A DNA stretch of 64,000 bases. Origin: Blepharisma stoltei. Its lineage: Eukaryota > Ciliophora > Heterotrichea > Heterotrichida > Blepharismidae. The notes under the pieces are model-generated. The model was given only the letters and a program-made list of their open reading frames with translations. It had not been told where the DNA came from and did not search any database. Below, piece after piece: positions 31,846 to 43,686 of this stretch (its first letter is position 1; every line of letters starts with the position of its first letter). The DNA is taken from positions 496,001 through 560,000 of the forward strand of contig CAJZBQ010000046.1 in NCBI GenBank assembly GCA_914767885.1. The letters run 5' to 3'. The translations under genes were made by a program, and so were the position numbers.

Positions 31846-34800
31846 ATGAATATCAATGATGACCCAAATTCTCACCATCTAATTTCTAGCAAAGAATCAT
31901 CCAGCAACTTTAAAAATCTATTGAAATTTATATTAGAGTGCCTTTTAGAGCTCTTTGAGCCTGAATTTTCAACTAAATCTCAAACTAAGTGCCAGATAAT
32001 AATTGAAGTTATTACAAACTTAATATCAATGATTCAATTAGTATCAATTTGTTGATATCCTGATATGCCAATCAGCGAATGAAATTCATATTCATGGCTT
32101 TGGAATTCCTTATGAATTTTTAATTATGACAATTTATGTGAAGGATTTAGCATATTTATTTACTGTTATATCATTGAATTTTCCTTACTCCCCCCCCCCC
32201 CTCCGTGAGCGAACAAAACCATTAGAAAAATCGCCATTTTTTTGACCAAAAACCCACCCTCCGTGAGTGAACAAAAATTTTTTAATAGAAAAAATTTTAA
32301 TGGAAAAAAATTTGGATATATAAGTGATAATTAGTATAATGAAATCTAGAGCTAATTCTGTTTAAATTTTAAACAAATTGCGTTTTAAAACATAAATTTT
32401 GCAAATTAAATTAATATTTGCTTCCCAATTTTTGCAAATTAGGATTTTTTTAAATTTCGAAAAAAATATTTTTTATAAAATTTATATATAAATTTTTTTT
32501 AAAAAAAAAAATTAACCCCCCTCCGTGAGCGAACAAAATTTTTTTGTTCGCTCACGGAGGGGGGGGGGAGTTAGTTATTTATGCTTTTTTTACTGTGATT
32601 TTATGCATTTTTCTTAAATACAAAAAATTTTTTATGGAAAAAAATTTTGATATATAAATGATAATTAGTATAATGAAATCTAGAGCTAATTCTGTTTAAT
32701 TTTGAACAAACTGCTTTTTAAAAACATAAATTTTATAAATTAAATTAATATTTGCTTTCAAATTTTTTGTGAATTAGAAAAAAAAATTTTTTATAAAATT
32801 TATATATAAATTTTTTAAAAAAAAAAAAATTAACCCCCCTCCGCGAGTGAACAAAATTTTTTTGTTCACTCACGGAGATATAAATAAAATGGCATTCGGT
32901 TCGAGAGAAATTAGCTCTGCTAATTTTCTCTCCCTCATGGAATTTTATTTATAGGGTTAGGTTTTCACTCGAAGACTTCTGGACAGCAATAGCGGTTTAA
33001 CTCTGGAGATAACCAGAGGAACCACTCCTCAGTCCACTCAAGATTTCGGGCTTTTACCTCTCAGCACATCCCCACGGGAGGATGACCCTTAGGCGGAACA
33101 CGCGCAGGAGCTGAGTCGAGCGACAAGGGCGACGCAACGCGCCGGGTGAGACGTGCAGCAAGGCCGGTGAAGCAGGAGTTGATAGAAGGCTTGGACGGGG
33201 TTGACCCGTGCCAAGATGGCTCGCCTACGTCATCAGTTTTGCCATAGGCCCTTTTGGGCTGCGGCACTAGACACCTTAAACACCAGATAATTAAGTAAGT
33301 AAGTTCACTCACGGAGGGGGGGAGTAAATATTTTTGGCTATAAACTGCCATTAATTTTTATTCATACTGTCAAACAACTATTATTTTATTTTACATCATT
33401 GCTATTTATTCCATTTTTGATTATTTTACTTCTAGTTTTCAAATATTCAGCCTTTAAAAATACACAAGTACAGGAGTATTATGATAATGATTTGTCTAAA
33501 TTTGATTATGGAATTTTTGGGTCAGTCTTAAGCCCATTCATTTTTTCCGTTTTTATTGCAATGGTCTTTACCAATGAACTCCTAACTGCGGATCTAAGAC
33601 ATTCAATCTCGGATAAAAATATAAGAGCAAGATCTAACTCTTTATGAGACTTAATATGAATATCATTTTGTATCGTGCAAAGCCTTCTGTATGTTTTTAT
33701 GGATCAAAGCTATTTAATTTATTATTTAATTATACTCTCAGTTATGGGCTTATATTTATTTTGATGTGGAATAAGATTTCTGCATTATTATAACTCAATA
33801 GAAATGTCTATTAAAATGTGTAAAGTTGGTTCAGTTTGCATAATCCAATTATTTTTTATACTTGGCTATGCAATTGATGATGCTGAAACTCTTACAATCC
33901 TTACTCCCCTTGTGAGCGAACAAAATCATTAGAAAAATACCTATTTTTTGCCCAAAAACCCACTCCGTGAGCGAACAAAAATTTTTTATAAAAAATTTTT
34001 GATATATAAATTATCACGGTATGATAAAATCTATAGCTAATTCTTGTTTAATTTTAAACAAATTGAGTCATAAAACATAAATTTACAAATTAGATTAATA
34101 TTTGCTTTCCAATTTTTCCGAAGTGGAATGTTTTTAAGTTTCGAAAAAAAAAAAAATTCTATAAAATTTAAATAAATTTTTTTAAAATAAAAAATTAAAC
34201 CCCCTCAGCAAGCGAACAAGATTTTTTTGTTCGCTCACGAGGGGCGAAATAGTATTTTTGTAACACCTTGATTTTCTGCATATATCATTTATTTTATTCA
34301 CAAAAAGAATTCAGGCCTCAAAAATAGAGCATGCAATAAATTAAATCAATTTACACTCGAGCATACATTAAGACATTTTTTAATCAACAAGAGCTATGAC
34401 AATAAAGAGGAAATAGTTAGAATATTTTGCAAATATTCTAATAAGAAATGCTTTATTAGTGATTATCTTTTAGTAATATGAGAAGTTAACTTCATCAGTT
34501 ATACAATCAAAGATGAAAGATTAGCAAGAGTAAAATTAGCCAAAATCACAAGTTTCCCATCTAGCTTTGAAGGAATCATCCAGAAGCAAAGAGTTCTTAA
34601 AAATTTTCAAGACAAAAAATCTCAACAATTACCAGAAATTGACTATTTAGAATATTTAACTGGACTTGACAAAGCAAAAAGACTTGATGAGGAATTATGC
34701 ATTATTTTGATGGATTTATGAGCTGAAATTGCTGGGAAAAATTCAAAAATTATAAAGATACGTAATTTTTCTGATAGAGTTGCTGATCTCTCTGATAAAT

Positions 34801-37800
34801 TAAAATCACTATATAGTAGTCTTGCAAATAAGAACAAATATCCTGAAGTATTTGATTTATACGGGATGCTTTTAATAAATATTCTTGGGGAACCTTATGA
34901 AGGAAATATCATGATTCAAAGGAAATATGGCATTAAAAAAATTAGATCGATTTTAAGGGATCATAGCAAGTCGGTGGATTATGGTGAAAATGTTGGTTTT
35001 ATATTGATATCAACCCATGCTGACTCTTTTGGAGCTGTTGCTTATATGAATGAAAAAGCTGCAGCGATATTGAAAGTTTCATCTGTTGAGATAATAGATC
35101 AGACTTTAATGTTTTTGTCCCAAAACCCTTTTCATTAACTCATAATGACAGAATGAGAGAATATTATTATAATTGTGACAAAGCTATAATTGATAAGTCT
35201 CGATTTTTGCCACTTCTAGATCATAATGGATTTATAAATAAATAAATTAACGATATGTATTTAAGGTCCCCTTCTTCCATGCGTGACATTCCTCCGCGCT
35301 CCGTGAGGAGCCGTGCTGGCACAAGCGAAAAGGATGGACTTCCATCACTGGTTATCTGAGCCCAGGCCGAAACCCCTGGTTTCTCGGTAGTGGTTGCCCT
35401 ATTGGATCGTCAGCCAACCGTCGCCGAGCACCACCATTTCCAACTCAGCCTTTCGCCCCGAGTAACGCCAGTCTTTGTCTCCGGTTGGCCAGATCGTCCA
35501 TTTAAGGACCCTTTTAACTGGAAAGACCGCCTTTAAAGTCGTCTAATCTGCCTCCCCTTTTACCAGCTTATCCGCTTGATAAATCCTCAATCGCTTCCGC
35601 GATTCGGGGCAGACCACAGTAACAGCTTGAGCAGGCAAGTCGCCCTGCTCCATATCGGGCACCCACTGGCTTGGGCGCTGCTGGAAAAAGGAGATACTAC
35701 TAACTGCCCTAGGATCTGGTCACGATCAGACGGGACTGTGTTCTTCCCTGGTCGCCACCAGGGTCCAGATATTGCTGGGCTAAGTCGCTTCTCTCCCGAA
35801 AACCATGCCCGGATATACACGGATTACCGTCACTGGGAGGATGGGTCGGTCGCCATACGCCATTTTATGTATATATAATGGATTTATAATTGAATGCAAT
35901 CTTTCAATTAAACTTACAGCTTTTAGCAATGAGGCTTATTATATGGTATCTTTCTCTAAGCATAAAACCTCCCGGCAATTAATCCTTTTATCAGAGGATG
36001 GGTTTGTTTATAGCCACACTTCACAACTATCAACCTTAATTGAATCTGAAAATGCATGCTTGCATAATATGATGATATCTGAATTATTCTTAGGAATTGA
36101 TTTTAATAATTTTCGGCTATTTGAGCCAGTTATAATTCAGCTTAAAAATAAAAAGCTCGCTTTAGTTCGCATTGTAAAAGCACTAAAGGCAACCAAAATC
36201 CATACAATTTTAGTAATAAGTGATCGTAATGAGATAGAAAAGTGGTTAAAAAAAGAATCCGAAGAGCAAATTGAATATTTCAACGCGGTTAAGCTAGCAA
36301 CTGATATGATTTTAGATTGCGAAAGAGACGATAATGAGATTATATAAGTGGCCAAATAAACTCCATGTTACATTCTGTAGAGGACGCTGCTATGATTAAC
36401 GCTAACAATGAAAAAAGCAATGATGAAAATCCTATTTCTCAAACCCCCGCAAGCAGTGTTTCTCAAAGTTCTACCTTTGATCGTAAATTTTAAATAGAAA
36501 TAGCACTTAGATTCATAAATAGCACTAATGCTGCTATAGTCAAATTCAAATGAGTTTTGCTAATTGCTGTAATTTTAATATAGGTCATTGCTATGATAGG
36601 AGCAAATATAGGAATTTTGATATATATTGTTGATGATGTTACTCACACAGACTCTTTAGAAACATTTAACCACCTTGGACAAATCATGTTTTATATTGGC
36701 TCGGTTGCAGATCTTTCTAGATCAATTGACATAGAACTATCTAGCGGAAAGTATAACCTAACAAGAGATTTAGAGTATCTAGAAAATGATATAAAAGCTC
36801 TTAATGCTTTGCAAAACACTATATTAGATGACAAGTCAATGTGGAACTATTGCCCGAGCTCAGAAATTGTACTAAAAAATATTATCCCTATATGAGAATT
36901 CAACAAAAACATTGCAACTCTAAAAAAGTATAATTTGTATGATGTTGTTTCTAAATTTATAGAAAATGTAATTTTTACACAGGAGCAAGGCTTATTAAAA
37001 GATGCTAGAAGCAAAAATATGGAATATATCGATCATATAAGATGACTTATGATTAATAGCTTAAGCTTCTCGTATCACTACATAGAAAAAGCTTTATTAG
37101 ATTTAGTTTATTGTGAAAAAAATAGAGTCGAAGAAACTGGAATAAAGATAAATGTCCTTTTGCTTCTTGGAATAATTATCCTTGGAATTTGTTTAGGCGT
37201 GCTAATATTTTTTATAGTTTCATTTAGAGTTGCATATGAAAAATTTTGAAGTTTTATTAAGAAATCTGTCGTCTCCAATTATATTTTAATAAAGCAGGCT
37301 GCTTTAGATCGCCTTGTATCAGTCCATGGAATTGATGTAGGCCAAGACAATAATTTTTTACAGAAACCAACAAATTCCAAAAATTTCCATATAAAAACAA
37401 CGCTTGCTTGAAAATTCAGCTGAAGACTGAGCTTTTTTGCCATTGTTTCATTATCTTTCTATTTGCTGACCATGCTTTACCTGTATAAAACCTGTAAATT
37501 TTATATGATACATCGCCCAAAGCTCCTCCAAAATATTAATGTCCGCAGATCTCTATTATCAAGAATTGGGTTTTATGCAAGAGATATAGCGCTTTGTCAA
37601 AATTTTGGGAGGCCCCTGGCATGTGGAGATGTTCTCCACATGTCAAAAATATTTCCACGCGCGAAACCACTATATTTCTGTTATTTCACATGTAGAAGTA
37701 TTTCTGGCATGTGGAGGATATCTCCACATGCAAGAGGCCTCCCAAAATTTGGGCAAGGCGCTATATGAACTTCGCAGTTAATAAAAGATACTTTCCAAAC

Positions 37801-38757
37801 TCCTATAGTTTTGCTAACTCAAGCCTAGAATTTTACAACCTAGTTAATCGATATATCTCTGAAAGCAATCAATTACGCTCGCATGATTTGTCAGTATTGC
37901 TTTCCCATAAATTAAAAGTAAATTTCTATGAATCAACGAATTATTCAGCTGATTTTTTGGACTTTGGAACAAAAACGGCCATAAATATTTTCATGTTTGA
38001 TGCTTACAATATTGGCGGGCCTGGCGGGATTCGTCCTGATAAAGAAATATCAGACTTTATAGCAAATTTCACGGTTTTGCAAGATGCTTTGGCTGACGTA
38101 TTTTATATGGCAGATTCAAGCTCTAAACAGGTTATTTCTGAGCAGTTAAATTTGATGATATGAATCACTATTATTTTCTCTGCTGGTTTGGCCCTATTAT
38201 ATTTATTTTATTATTTACCATTTATCAAAACTTAAAATACGCACATAAAAATGGTGCTGACAGACCACACGACTTCCTGACCCTATTTCTTCAGCACCAG
38301 CAGGCAACGTAACATAGTGAGGAAATGGGGCAGAAGGAGGCCGGAAACACTTATGTTTATCGGGCTGGGTTTTCTCAGGCCACTTGGAGCTAATTTCTGG
38401 TACTTGAATTTTGCCCCCAAAACCATATTGGAAAGGAAAGACTAAAAGTAGCCCTGAGAGGATGACAAGTTCCTCGATCAGGGTTAAGAGGTGACATCTG
38501 TCTAATGATAAACTGGGAGTTTCGAAACAGATGGTAGTCCTACAGACTCCAGAAGTTATGGAACCCAAGTCGGTATGCATGAATTGATTGCTTTGTGGCG
38601 GCGAGAAGGGTGCCTACTCTGGCCTCCTTGTGAAACAAAGAGAATCTATGGGTAAAAATCCCAGCCCTGTTAAGGACGAATGCGTTTTAGCATTAAAAAC
38701 TCAAAATGATTTTTTGAGAAAAATAACAATTTTACCAAAAATGATTTATCGGAAGTA
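31846..38757 (+). CDS. TmcB/TmcC-like PAS membrane protein, copy E, damaged
   Basis: Starts MNINDDPNSHHLISSKES at 31846 and ends ILPKMIYRK at TAA 38755-38757. Interrupted by MITEs (32188, about 32620, 33904), retroposons (32878 within a MITE, 35238, 38239) and a palindromic IES (37587). After removing all of these, lesions remain: a shift near 33325, a one-base shift in the PAS domain near 35100 (IIDQTLMF versus the family IIGADFNxF), a TAA near 36346 in the linker, and TAA instead of TAT in F(Y)IEIA near 36491. Both introns are intact, and the last third (36584-38226) reads cleanly with the GGPGGIRPDKEISDF motif. Probably a recent pseudogene; sequencing or assembly error could explain single-base shifts. 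Confidence 0.65.
32188..32570. mobile_element. GTGAGCGAAC MITE in copy E
   Basis: 383 bp between TTA 32185-32187 and TTA 32571-32573. Removal joins YIIEFSL to VIYAFFTVI. Orientation as at 10600. Confidence 0.85.
32620..33324. mobile_element. End-truncated MITE hosting a retroposon, copy E
   Basis: The MITE body is present from its inner region (CAAAAAATTTTTTATGG) without the C-run tip, and ends GGAGGGGGGGAG before TAA 33325-33327. It is split at 32878-33302 by a retroposon. Loss of the tip fits the failure of the coding frame to rejoin here. Confidence 0.7.
32878..33302 (+). mobile_element. SINE-like retroposon with (AAGT)n tail
   Basis: Flanked by GTTCACTCACGGAG (32864-32877 and 33303-33316), which is MITE sequence. 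Starts ATATAAATAAAATGGCATTC; a hairpin GAGAGAAATTAGC/GCTAATTTTCTCTC follows; ends TTAAGTAAGTAA. Shares several blocks, including GACCCTTAGGCGGA, with the element at 174-535. Confidence 0.85.
33904..34250. mobile_element. Diverged GTGAGCGAAC MITE in copy E
   Basis: From after TTA 33901-33903 (CTCCCCTTGTGAGCGAAC) to a short GAGGGGCGAAAT end. Removal joins ETLTILS to IFVTPWFSAYI in frame. Shorter C/G runs than the other copies. Confidence 0.75.
35238..35874 (-). mobile_element. SINE-like retroposon in copy E PAS region
   Basis: 637 bp, flanked by ATAATGGATTTATAA (35223-35237 and 35875-35889). The minus-strand start is ATACATAAAATGGCGTATGG; the tail on the left is TTATTTATTT-like. Carries the GAGAAACCAGGGGTTTCGGC core (near 35380). 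Collapsing the duplication restores LLDHNGFIIECNLSIK. Confidence 0.8.
36569..36583 (+). other. Intron 1 of copy E, 15 nt
   Basis: GTAATTTTAATATAG, phase 0. Confidence 0.85.
36968..36982 (+). other. Intron 2 of copy E, 15 nt
   Basis: GTAATTTTTACACAG, phase 0, after VSKFIEN. Confidence 0.85.
37587..37765. mobile_element. 179-bp palindromic IES in copy E
   Basis: Arms AGCGCTTTGTCAAAATTTTG and GGCATGTGGAG face their complements, around a centre with further CATGTGGA/TCCACATG repeats. TATA lies at both junctions. Removal restores FYARDMNFAVNKRYF, as in paralogues. Confidence 0.8.
38239..38695 (+). mobile_element. SINE-like retroposon in copy E last exon
   Basis: 457 bp, flanked by AAAACTTAAAAT (38227-38238) and AAAACTCAAAAT (38696-38707). 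Starts ACGCACATAAAAATGGTGC. Homologous to 22279-22704 over its length, with a GATAAACTGGGAGTTTCGAA core. Collapsing the duplication restores YYLPFIKTQNDFLRK. Confidence 0.8.
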
Positions 38758-38864
38758 ATGATAAACTTTAAAAAACTAATTTTCTGTTTGCAGACTAGAT
38801 CTAATAGAGCCTTAATATTTGCTTTTATATAAACTTCTAATTTATTTTAGAATTAATTTTTCTT

Positions 38865-39315
38865 ACTCCTCCCCTCCGTAAGTGAGCAAAAAAATTTTAA
38901 TTTTTTTTAAAAAAATCCCAATTTGTAAAATTCTGTTTTCATAATAATAATTTTAGTTATCCAGCTGCTTAAAAGTTCATGCTCTCTTTATACATCCTTC
39001 TCTTCCTATCAATCTCTAATAAATGTCTTTTAACAATCAAGTCCCAACTGAATTTTCTGATCACTATTTTAACTCACCATAATATCTTCCAGTTTTTCTG
39101 AATATAACACTATTTCAAACAGCTCCAAATCAAGATCCTAAAATTCATGTTTAAAATGCAATTTGTTTAAATTAAAGTAAATTAGCTAGAGATTTCGTTA
39201 TAATAATAATCACTTATATATCAAAAATATTTTTGTTCGCTTACGGAGTATGAATTTTTACCCAAAAGATAGGTATTTTTCTAATGGTTTTCCTCGCTCA
39301 CGGAGGAGGGAGTTA
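38865..39315. mobile_element. Decayed GTGAGTGAGC MITE
   Basis: Starts CTCCTCCCCTCCGTAAGTGAGC and ends CTCACGGAGGAGGGAGTTAG. Middle blocks (TTTAAATTAAAGTAAATTAG, TAATAATAATCACTTATATATC) match the family, with unrelated sequence between 38940 and 39140. Confidence 0.55.
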
Positions 39316-39393
39316 GCAACCAAAATTAAAGATAGGATTTTACTATGAAAAGAGAATATATTTAACAAAATTCTGTCTATTACAAAAGCATGA

Positions 39394-39884
39394 TTAGATT
39401 AGATTAAATTCTATCTGGTTTTAGGGTTTATTTTCATTCCTTGTTGTCCCTCCTCAAGCTTCAGGTTCAAAGCGGCACTAGTTACCTGGCGTAATAGCAA
39501 GCCCTTTTCCTTTCGACGTCACCAAAAAATGGAGACTTCATAAGTCTCCCAAGTAGACTCACCCGATATTTGTGTCTTGGTTTGGTTCTTGCGGCATAAG
39601 TCCTATTACCACTGATAGTGCTCAATCAAGGTATGGGTAAAACGTATTGGTGCCTCCTTCCAACTACCAGCATGATACAAGCATAAATTATTTCTCCAAA
39701 GTATAAGATTCATTGAGCTCTCAGTATATCGTCAGTGGGTCAAAGAAAAAAGCCTGTTGTGGATCCCTGACCAGACAAAAATCCGCCCTGGACCTCCTAA
39801 AAGGATAGGATCCACTTATTTGGAAATGGGATCAACTCACCAACCACCTGGACCTAGTCACCACTCGCCATCTTTTAAAAAGCG
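39394..39884 (-). mobile_element. SINE-like retroposon with (AATCT)n tail
   Basis: Flanked by CAAAAGCATGA (39383-39393) and CAAAAGTATGA (39885-39895). On the minus strand it starts near AAAAGATGGCGAGTGG and ends TTTAATCTAATCTAA. Intergenic, after copy E; a MITE-like GTTCGCTTACGGAG remnant lies just to its left (about 38865-39315). Confidence 0.7.
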
Positions 39885-40143
39885 CAAAAGTATGAAAAAA
39901 GTTACCGAATTTTTAGACTTCAAAAACGCTTATTTTGTGATCAAGTTTCTTTGTTTGAATAATTCAATAGCATAATTTTGGCTATGTTGTAAAGATACCC
40001 TTCATAACAATAGAGTAAACCAATTTTATATAAAGTGATTTTAATTTATTTTATGATATTAGTTTAACAAATTAATAGATTCAGTGGTGTTAAAGCTGCT
40101 TAAATAACATTCTTTTGCGCTTTTTTCTATTAAATTAGATAAT

Positions 40144-41860
40144 AATAATAATAATAATTTTACGTTTTATCACGCCCAAGGCGTCTTAATTTTTTGCTTT
40201 TCGTAATTATCTTGATAAATTCCTTAGCATGAGCATCAATTTCGTCAACCTGATTCCTTGTCAATTCCAGCTTGTTCTTTTTTTCTTCATATCTTCAAGA
40301 ATCCAGCACAACATCCATCAAATTCAAATCTTCATCACTATCTATGTATGTCTTCAAATTCATTAGTAATTTCGTTCTTTCGTTATTAAACCTTGGACAA
40401 TCTTCTATTAAATGTTTTTCATCCTGTATTTGTCAGTCGCAATGTTCACATATCGCATTTTTCGTCTGATGCCTTATAAATTGGCACAAGTTCGTGCAGT
40501 TAAAACCTGCTCTTAACCTGAAAATTTCCCTTGCGCCGTTCACATCTTTAGGATTTAGCTTTGTGTATTCAGCCATTTTTCAGGTAACAGCATTCATATC
40601 GCAAAATAGTGTCGTGGTTTTTCAGGTTTCTTCTCGCATCCTTTGAATGCACCATTCCCTGTCCGCTTTTCATATGGCCATGTGCATTTTTCTTCGCCAC
40701 CGCTTCAGATTTTCCTCTCCTAGCAACATGCAATCATCCAGCCCGTATTTGTCCAATAAGTCTCTACATCTTTTTTCTCAACCCAGTTTCTCCTCATAAT
40801 TGATTTTTACTAAATTTTTGAGTATGCTCCCTTCTTTTGCATTTGATACTTTCGCCCTGAATAATAAAGCTCTTTTATCCAGCAAGGCTCTTACAGACAT
40901 CATCCCTAAGTCTATTAGATGAGTTTCATTTGCTGTGGCTTGTGGTGAATTTAGGATAACTCTTAACCCTCTACGTTGTATCTTCTCCATCTCAGCGATT
41001 ATCCTTTCAGTGATTTCCTCTCTAGAGGCTGCTTCTGTTGCGTACAGAGCTACAGAGTTTATGCATGCTTGCACCATCTGTCTCTTTGTACTTATTGTTA
41101 TGCTTTTCATCGCATTTAGGATACCAAGGAACGCTCCAGATGCTACTCTCATAGACCGAAGCCTGTTTTCGAAGTGTTTTATGTCCTTTACCCTCTTTCC
41201 CAATATAAATCCTAGGTACCTGAAGTTATTTGAGACCTTTAGGATGTTTCCATTAATTCTGACCGAGCCTTTGCATGCTTCATTAAAGCACATGACCTCA
41301 GATTTGTCCTCATTTATTGTTAATTTAAATTCCCTTGCCCATTCCTCAACCTCATGACATAGTTTCTGCAGGTTTACTTTTGATTCGGATATAAGAACTA
41401 TATCATCTGCATATAACAGCAGACCAATATTTACATCAGGGCCTAGTTGAACTCCATAATTTTTCTGCTTTAATCTGATGGCTAATTCGTTCGGTATAAA
41501 GTTAAAGGCAAGTGGTGAGACACATCCTCCTTGTCTGACCCCCTTCTGTATGTGGATTCATTTCTGAGGCTGATCATTCATAATTATTGAACTCCACTCA
41601 TCTTTCATCATGGCACTGATCATGTTTATGGTTTTTCCTTCCACTCCTCTTTTCATCATTGTTTGCAACAGCAGTCTCCTGGGTACTGAGTCAAATGCTT
41701 TTCTCAGATCAAGGAACGCACATCATGTTGGCTTATTATTCGCAGTCCTGCAGTCGATTATGGTGTCCAGAGTAAAAATTTGATCAGTCGTGCTCTTGTG
41801 AGCCATGAAACCTCCCTGCACTTCATCTATTATGTGCGCACCCTCTACCTCGTCCTGCAG
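40144..41860 (-). mobile_element. 5'-truncated LINE with reverse transcriptase
   Basis: Flanked by TATTAAATTAGATAAT (40128-40143 and 41861-41876). The minus-strand frame is open from the 5' edge (41860) to TAA 40162-40160, 566 codons with UGA read as Trp several times (e.g. NDQPQKW, HMAIWK, TWKTTT, VTWKM). Reverse transcriptase motifs: FLDLRKAFDSVP (A), GVRQGGCVSPL (B), LLYADDIVLIS (C), then a thumb region. The C-terminus has CEHC...H....C, the zinc-binding motif common in non-LTR elements. The endonuclease and ORF1 are missing through 5' truncation. The 3' tail is (ATT)n. It is inserted into a MITE-like sequence. Activity is unlikely for this copy because it lacks a 5' end. Confidence 0.9.
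40160..41860 (-). CDS. Non-LTR reverse transcriptase, C-terminal part
   Basis: 566 codons without a start; UGA = Trp. It covers the palm (catalytic Asp in LRKAFD and the YADD pair), thumb, and a Cys/His C-terminal knuckle (CX2CX8HX4C) of a LINE ORF2-like protein. In intact elements this enzyme nicks the target and copies its RNA onto it. The frame appears unbroken, which suggests either recent insertion or little decay. It could supply the machinery that moves the nearby SINE-like elements, but shared 3' ends were not found: this tail is (ATT)n, whereas most SINE-like tails are (AATCT)n or (AAGT)n. Confidence 0.85.
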
Positions 41861-42006
41861 TATTAAATTAGATAATCACTTATAAAATTTTCCTATTAAT
41901 TTTTTTTTCAAATTAAAGAGGGGGAGGGGTACTGAACTGACACATCGAAGTACTTTTGAGAAATATGGAATAATTGTACATCGGTTTTTTTGAGTAATTT
42001 TAATAA

Positions 42007-42395
42007 CTCCCCCCCCCCCTCCGTGAGCGAACAAAAAAATTTTGTTCGCTCACGGAGGGGGGTTAATTTTTTTTTTAAAAAAAATTTATATATAAATTTT
42101 ATAAAAAATATTTTTTTCGAAATTTAAAAAAATCCTAATTTGCAAAAATTGGAAAGCAAATATTAATTTAATTTGCAAAATTTATGTTTTTAAAACGCAA
42201 TTTGTTTAAAATTAAACAGAATTAGCTCTAGATTTCATTATAATAATTATCACTTATATATCAAAATTTTTTTTCCATTAAAATTTTTTCTATAAAAAAA
42301 ATTTTTGTTCACTCACGGAGGGTGGGTTTTTTGGTCAAAAAATGGCGATTTTTCTAATGGTTTTGTTCGCTCACGGAGGGGGGGGGGGGGGGGAG
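42007..42395. mobile_element. GTGAGCGAAC MITE, intergenic
   Basis: 389 bp between TAA 42004-42006 and TAA 42396-42398. Nearly identical to the copies at 12668, 27875 and 28423 and in the same orientation. Confidence 0.85.
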
Positions 42396-42714
42396 TAAGC
42401 AATATAACTTTTGGATTAATTATGACTTCCTAAAATCATTTTTTTTATATTTATTCTTTATCCAAATTATACAAGATGCAACAACTTGAGTTCTTGAGCT
42501 TAAAGTAATGCTTGGTGCTACTAATTTCTGATAGAATTCCAAATATTAATTTAAAGCACCTTGTTGGTGAAAAAAATGAAATTAAAAATGCTTTTTTTAG
42601 CATTATTAAATAAAATCAAAAATTCATAGTTTGCTTAACTATTATAAAATAATCAGCTTTCACCGCAATAATTCATTTGCATTTAATCATTTTAACGCTA
42701 ATAAAAAAACTTAG

Positions 42715-43686
42715 ATGAGAGTCATTGAAGATGAGCCAATTTCTAGTCAGCAGAAACTTTCCAAAGCTTCCAAAGAGGTATGAAAATTCTTACTGGACTG
42801 CTTGCTCGATTTCATTAGACCTTACATTCCCTATCTAGTCTCGTATAAGAGCCAAATAATAAGAGAGCTTACTAAAAGCCTAATTGTTGCTGCTCAAGTT
42901 GCATCAATATTATAATTCCCCAGTATGCGGATTTGCAATTGAGACTCATACTTATGGTTTTGGAATTCCTTATAAATTTTCAACTATGATAATCAAAGAA
43001 TTTGGCGCATACATTTTCTGCTACATCGCCCAATTATCTTTGATTATTTATACTTTTTTGGTTTGATTTTATGCTTTATTTTTAAATATATTGGTTGGAT
43101 GATTCCAATAATCATTATTTATACCGCAAAACATATAGTAATTTTTTAATTCGATATCACTTTCTCAATTTTTGCTTATTTCACTTGCTGTTTTTAAATA
43201 TTCGATATTTTGAAGCACTCAAATTAAAAAATTATGGCAACAATAATCGAAGTTTGATTATGGATGCTTCGGTAAGTACTGAGCCCACTTCTTTTATTTA
43301 TCATTATTATAATGTATCTGACCAAAGAGTTAAAGATTGCTGACTTATGGCATTCAGATTATTGCAGCAATATCAGAGCGAGGTCAAACTCTATATGGGA
43401 TTTATCGTGAATATTCTTTCATCATTGAATGCTCACTATATGCATTTATGGATCAGAGCTTGCTGCTTTATTGTTGAGTTATAAATTTGCGGAATGAGAT
43501 ATCTGCACTATTATTCCTTAATAGAAATATTTATCAAAATAGGAAAAATGGGTCAATTTGCATTATTCAAATATGTTTTAATTGGCTATGCAATTGATGA
43601 TGATGAAACTCCCAGACTCCTTAGCAAGATATTTAGAAAGAGTTAGTGCATTTTATTTTCTTTATTATTTGACAATTTATTAAAAC
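42715..43686 (+). pseudogene. TmcB-like copy F, heavily deleted
   Basis: ATG 42715 begins MRVIEDEPISSQQKLSKASK, then WKFLLDCLLDFIRPYIPYL, matching the family N-terminus. A stop interrupts at about 42913; fragments of the WDSY...NYDN block and the KYFG/WMIP region follow in shifted frames. Near 43365-43440 RARSNSIWDL is recognisable. The sequence then jumps to last-exon pieces (RYLERVSA, FYFLYYL). About 80% of the gene is missing. Confidence 0.7.

Noticed and set aside
33061-33351. 96-codon minus-strand ORF with Pro/Arg-rich sequence
   Set aside because: It is antisense to a retroposon and its composition reflects the GC-rich element.
35576-35878. Overlapping ORFs on both strands
   Set aside because: Both lie inside the retroposon at 35238-35874; the open frames result from GC richness.
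40935-41357. 140-codon plus-strand ORF
   Set aside because: It is antisense to the reverse transcriptase; the minus frame has the catalytic motifs.
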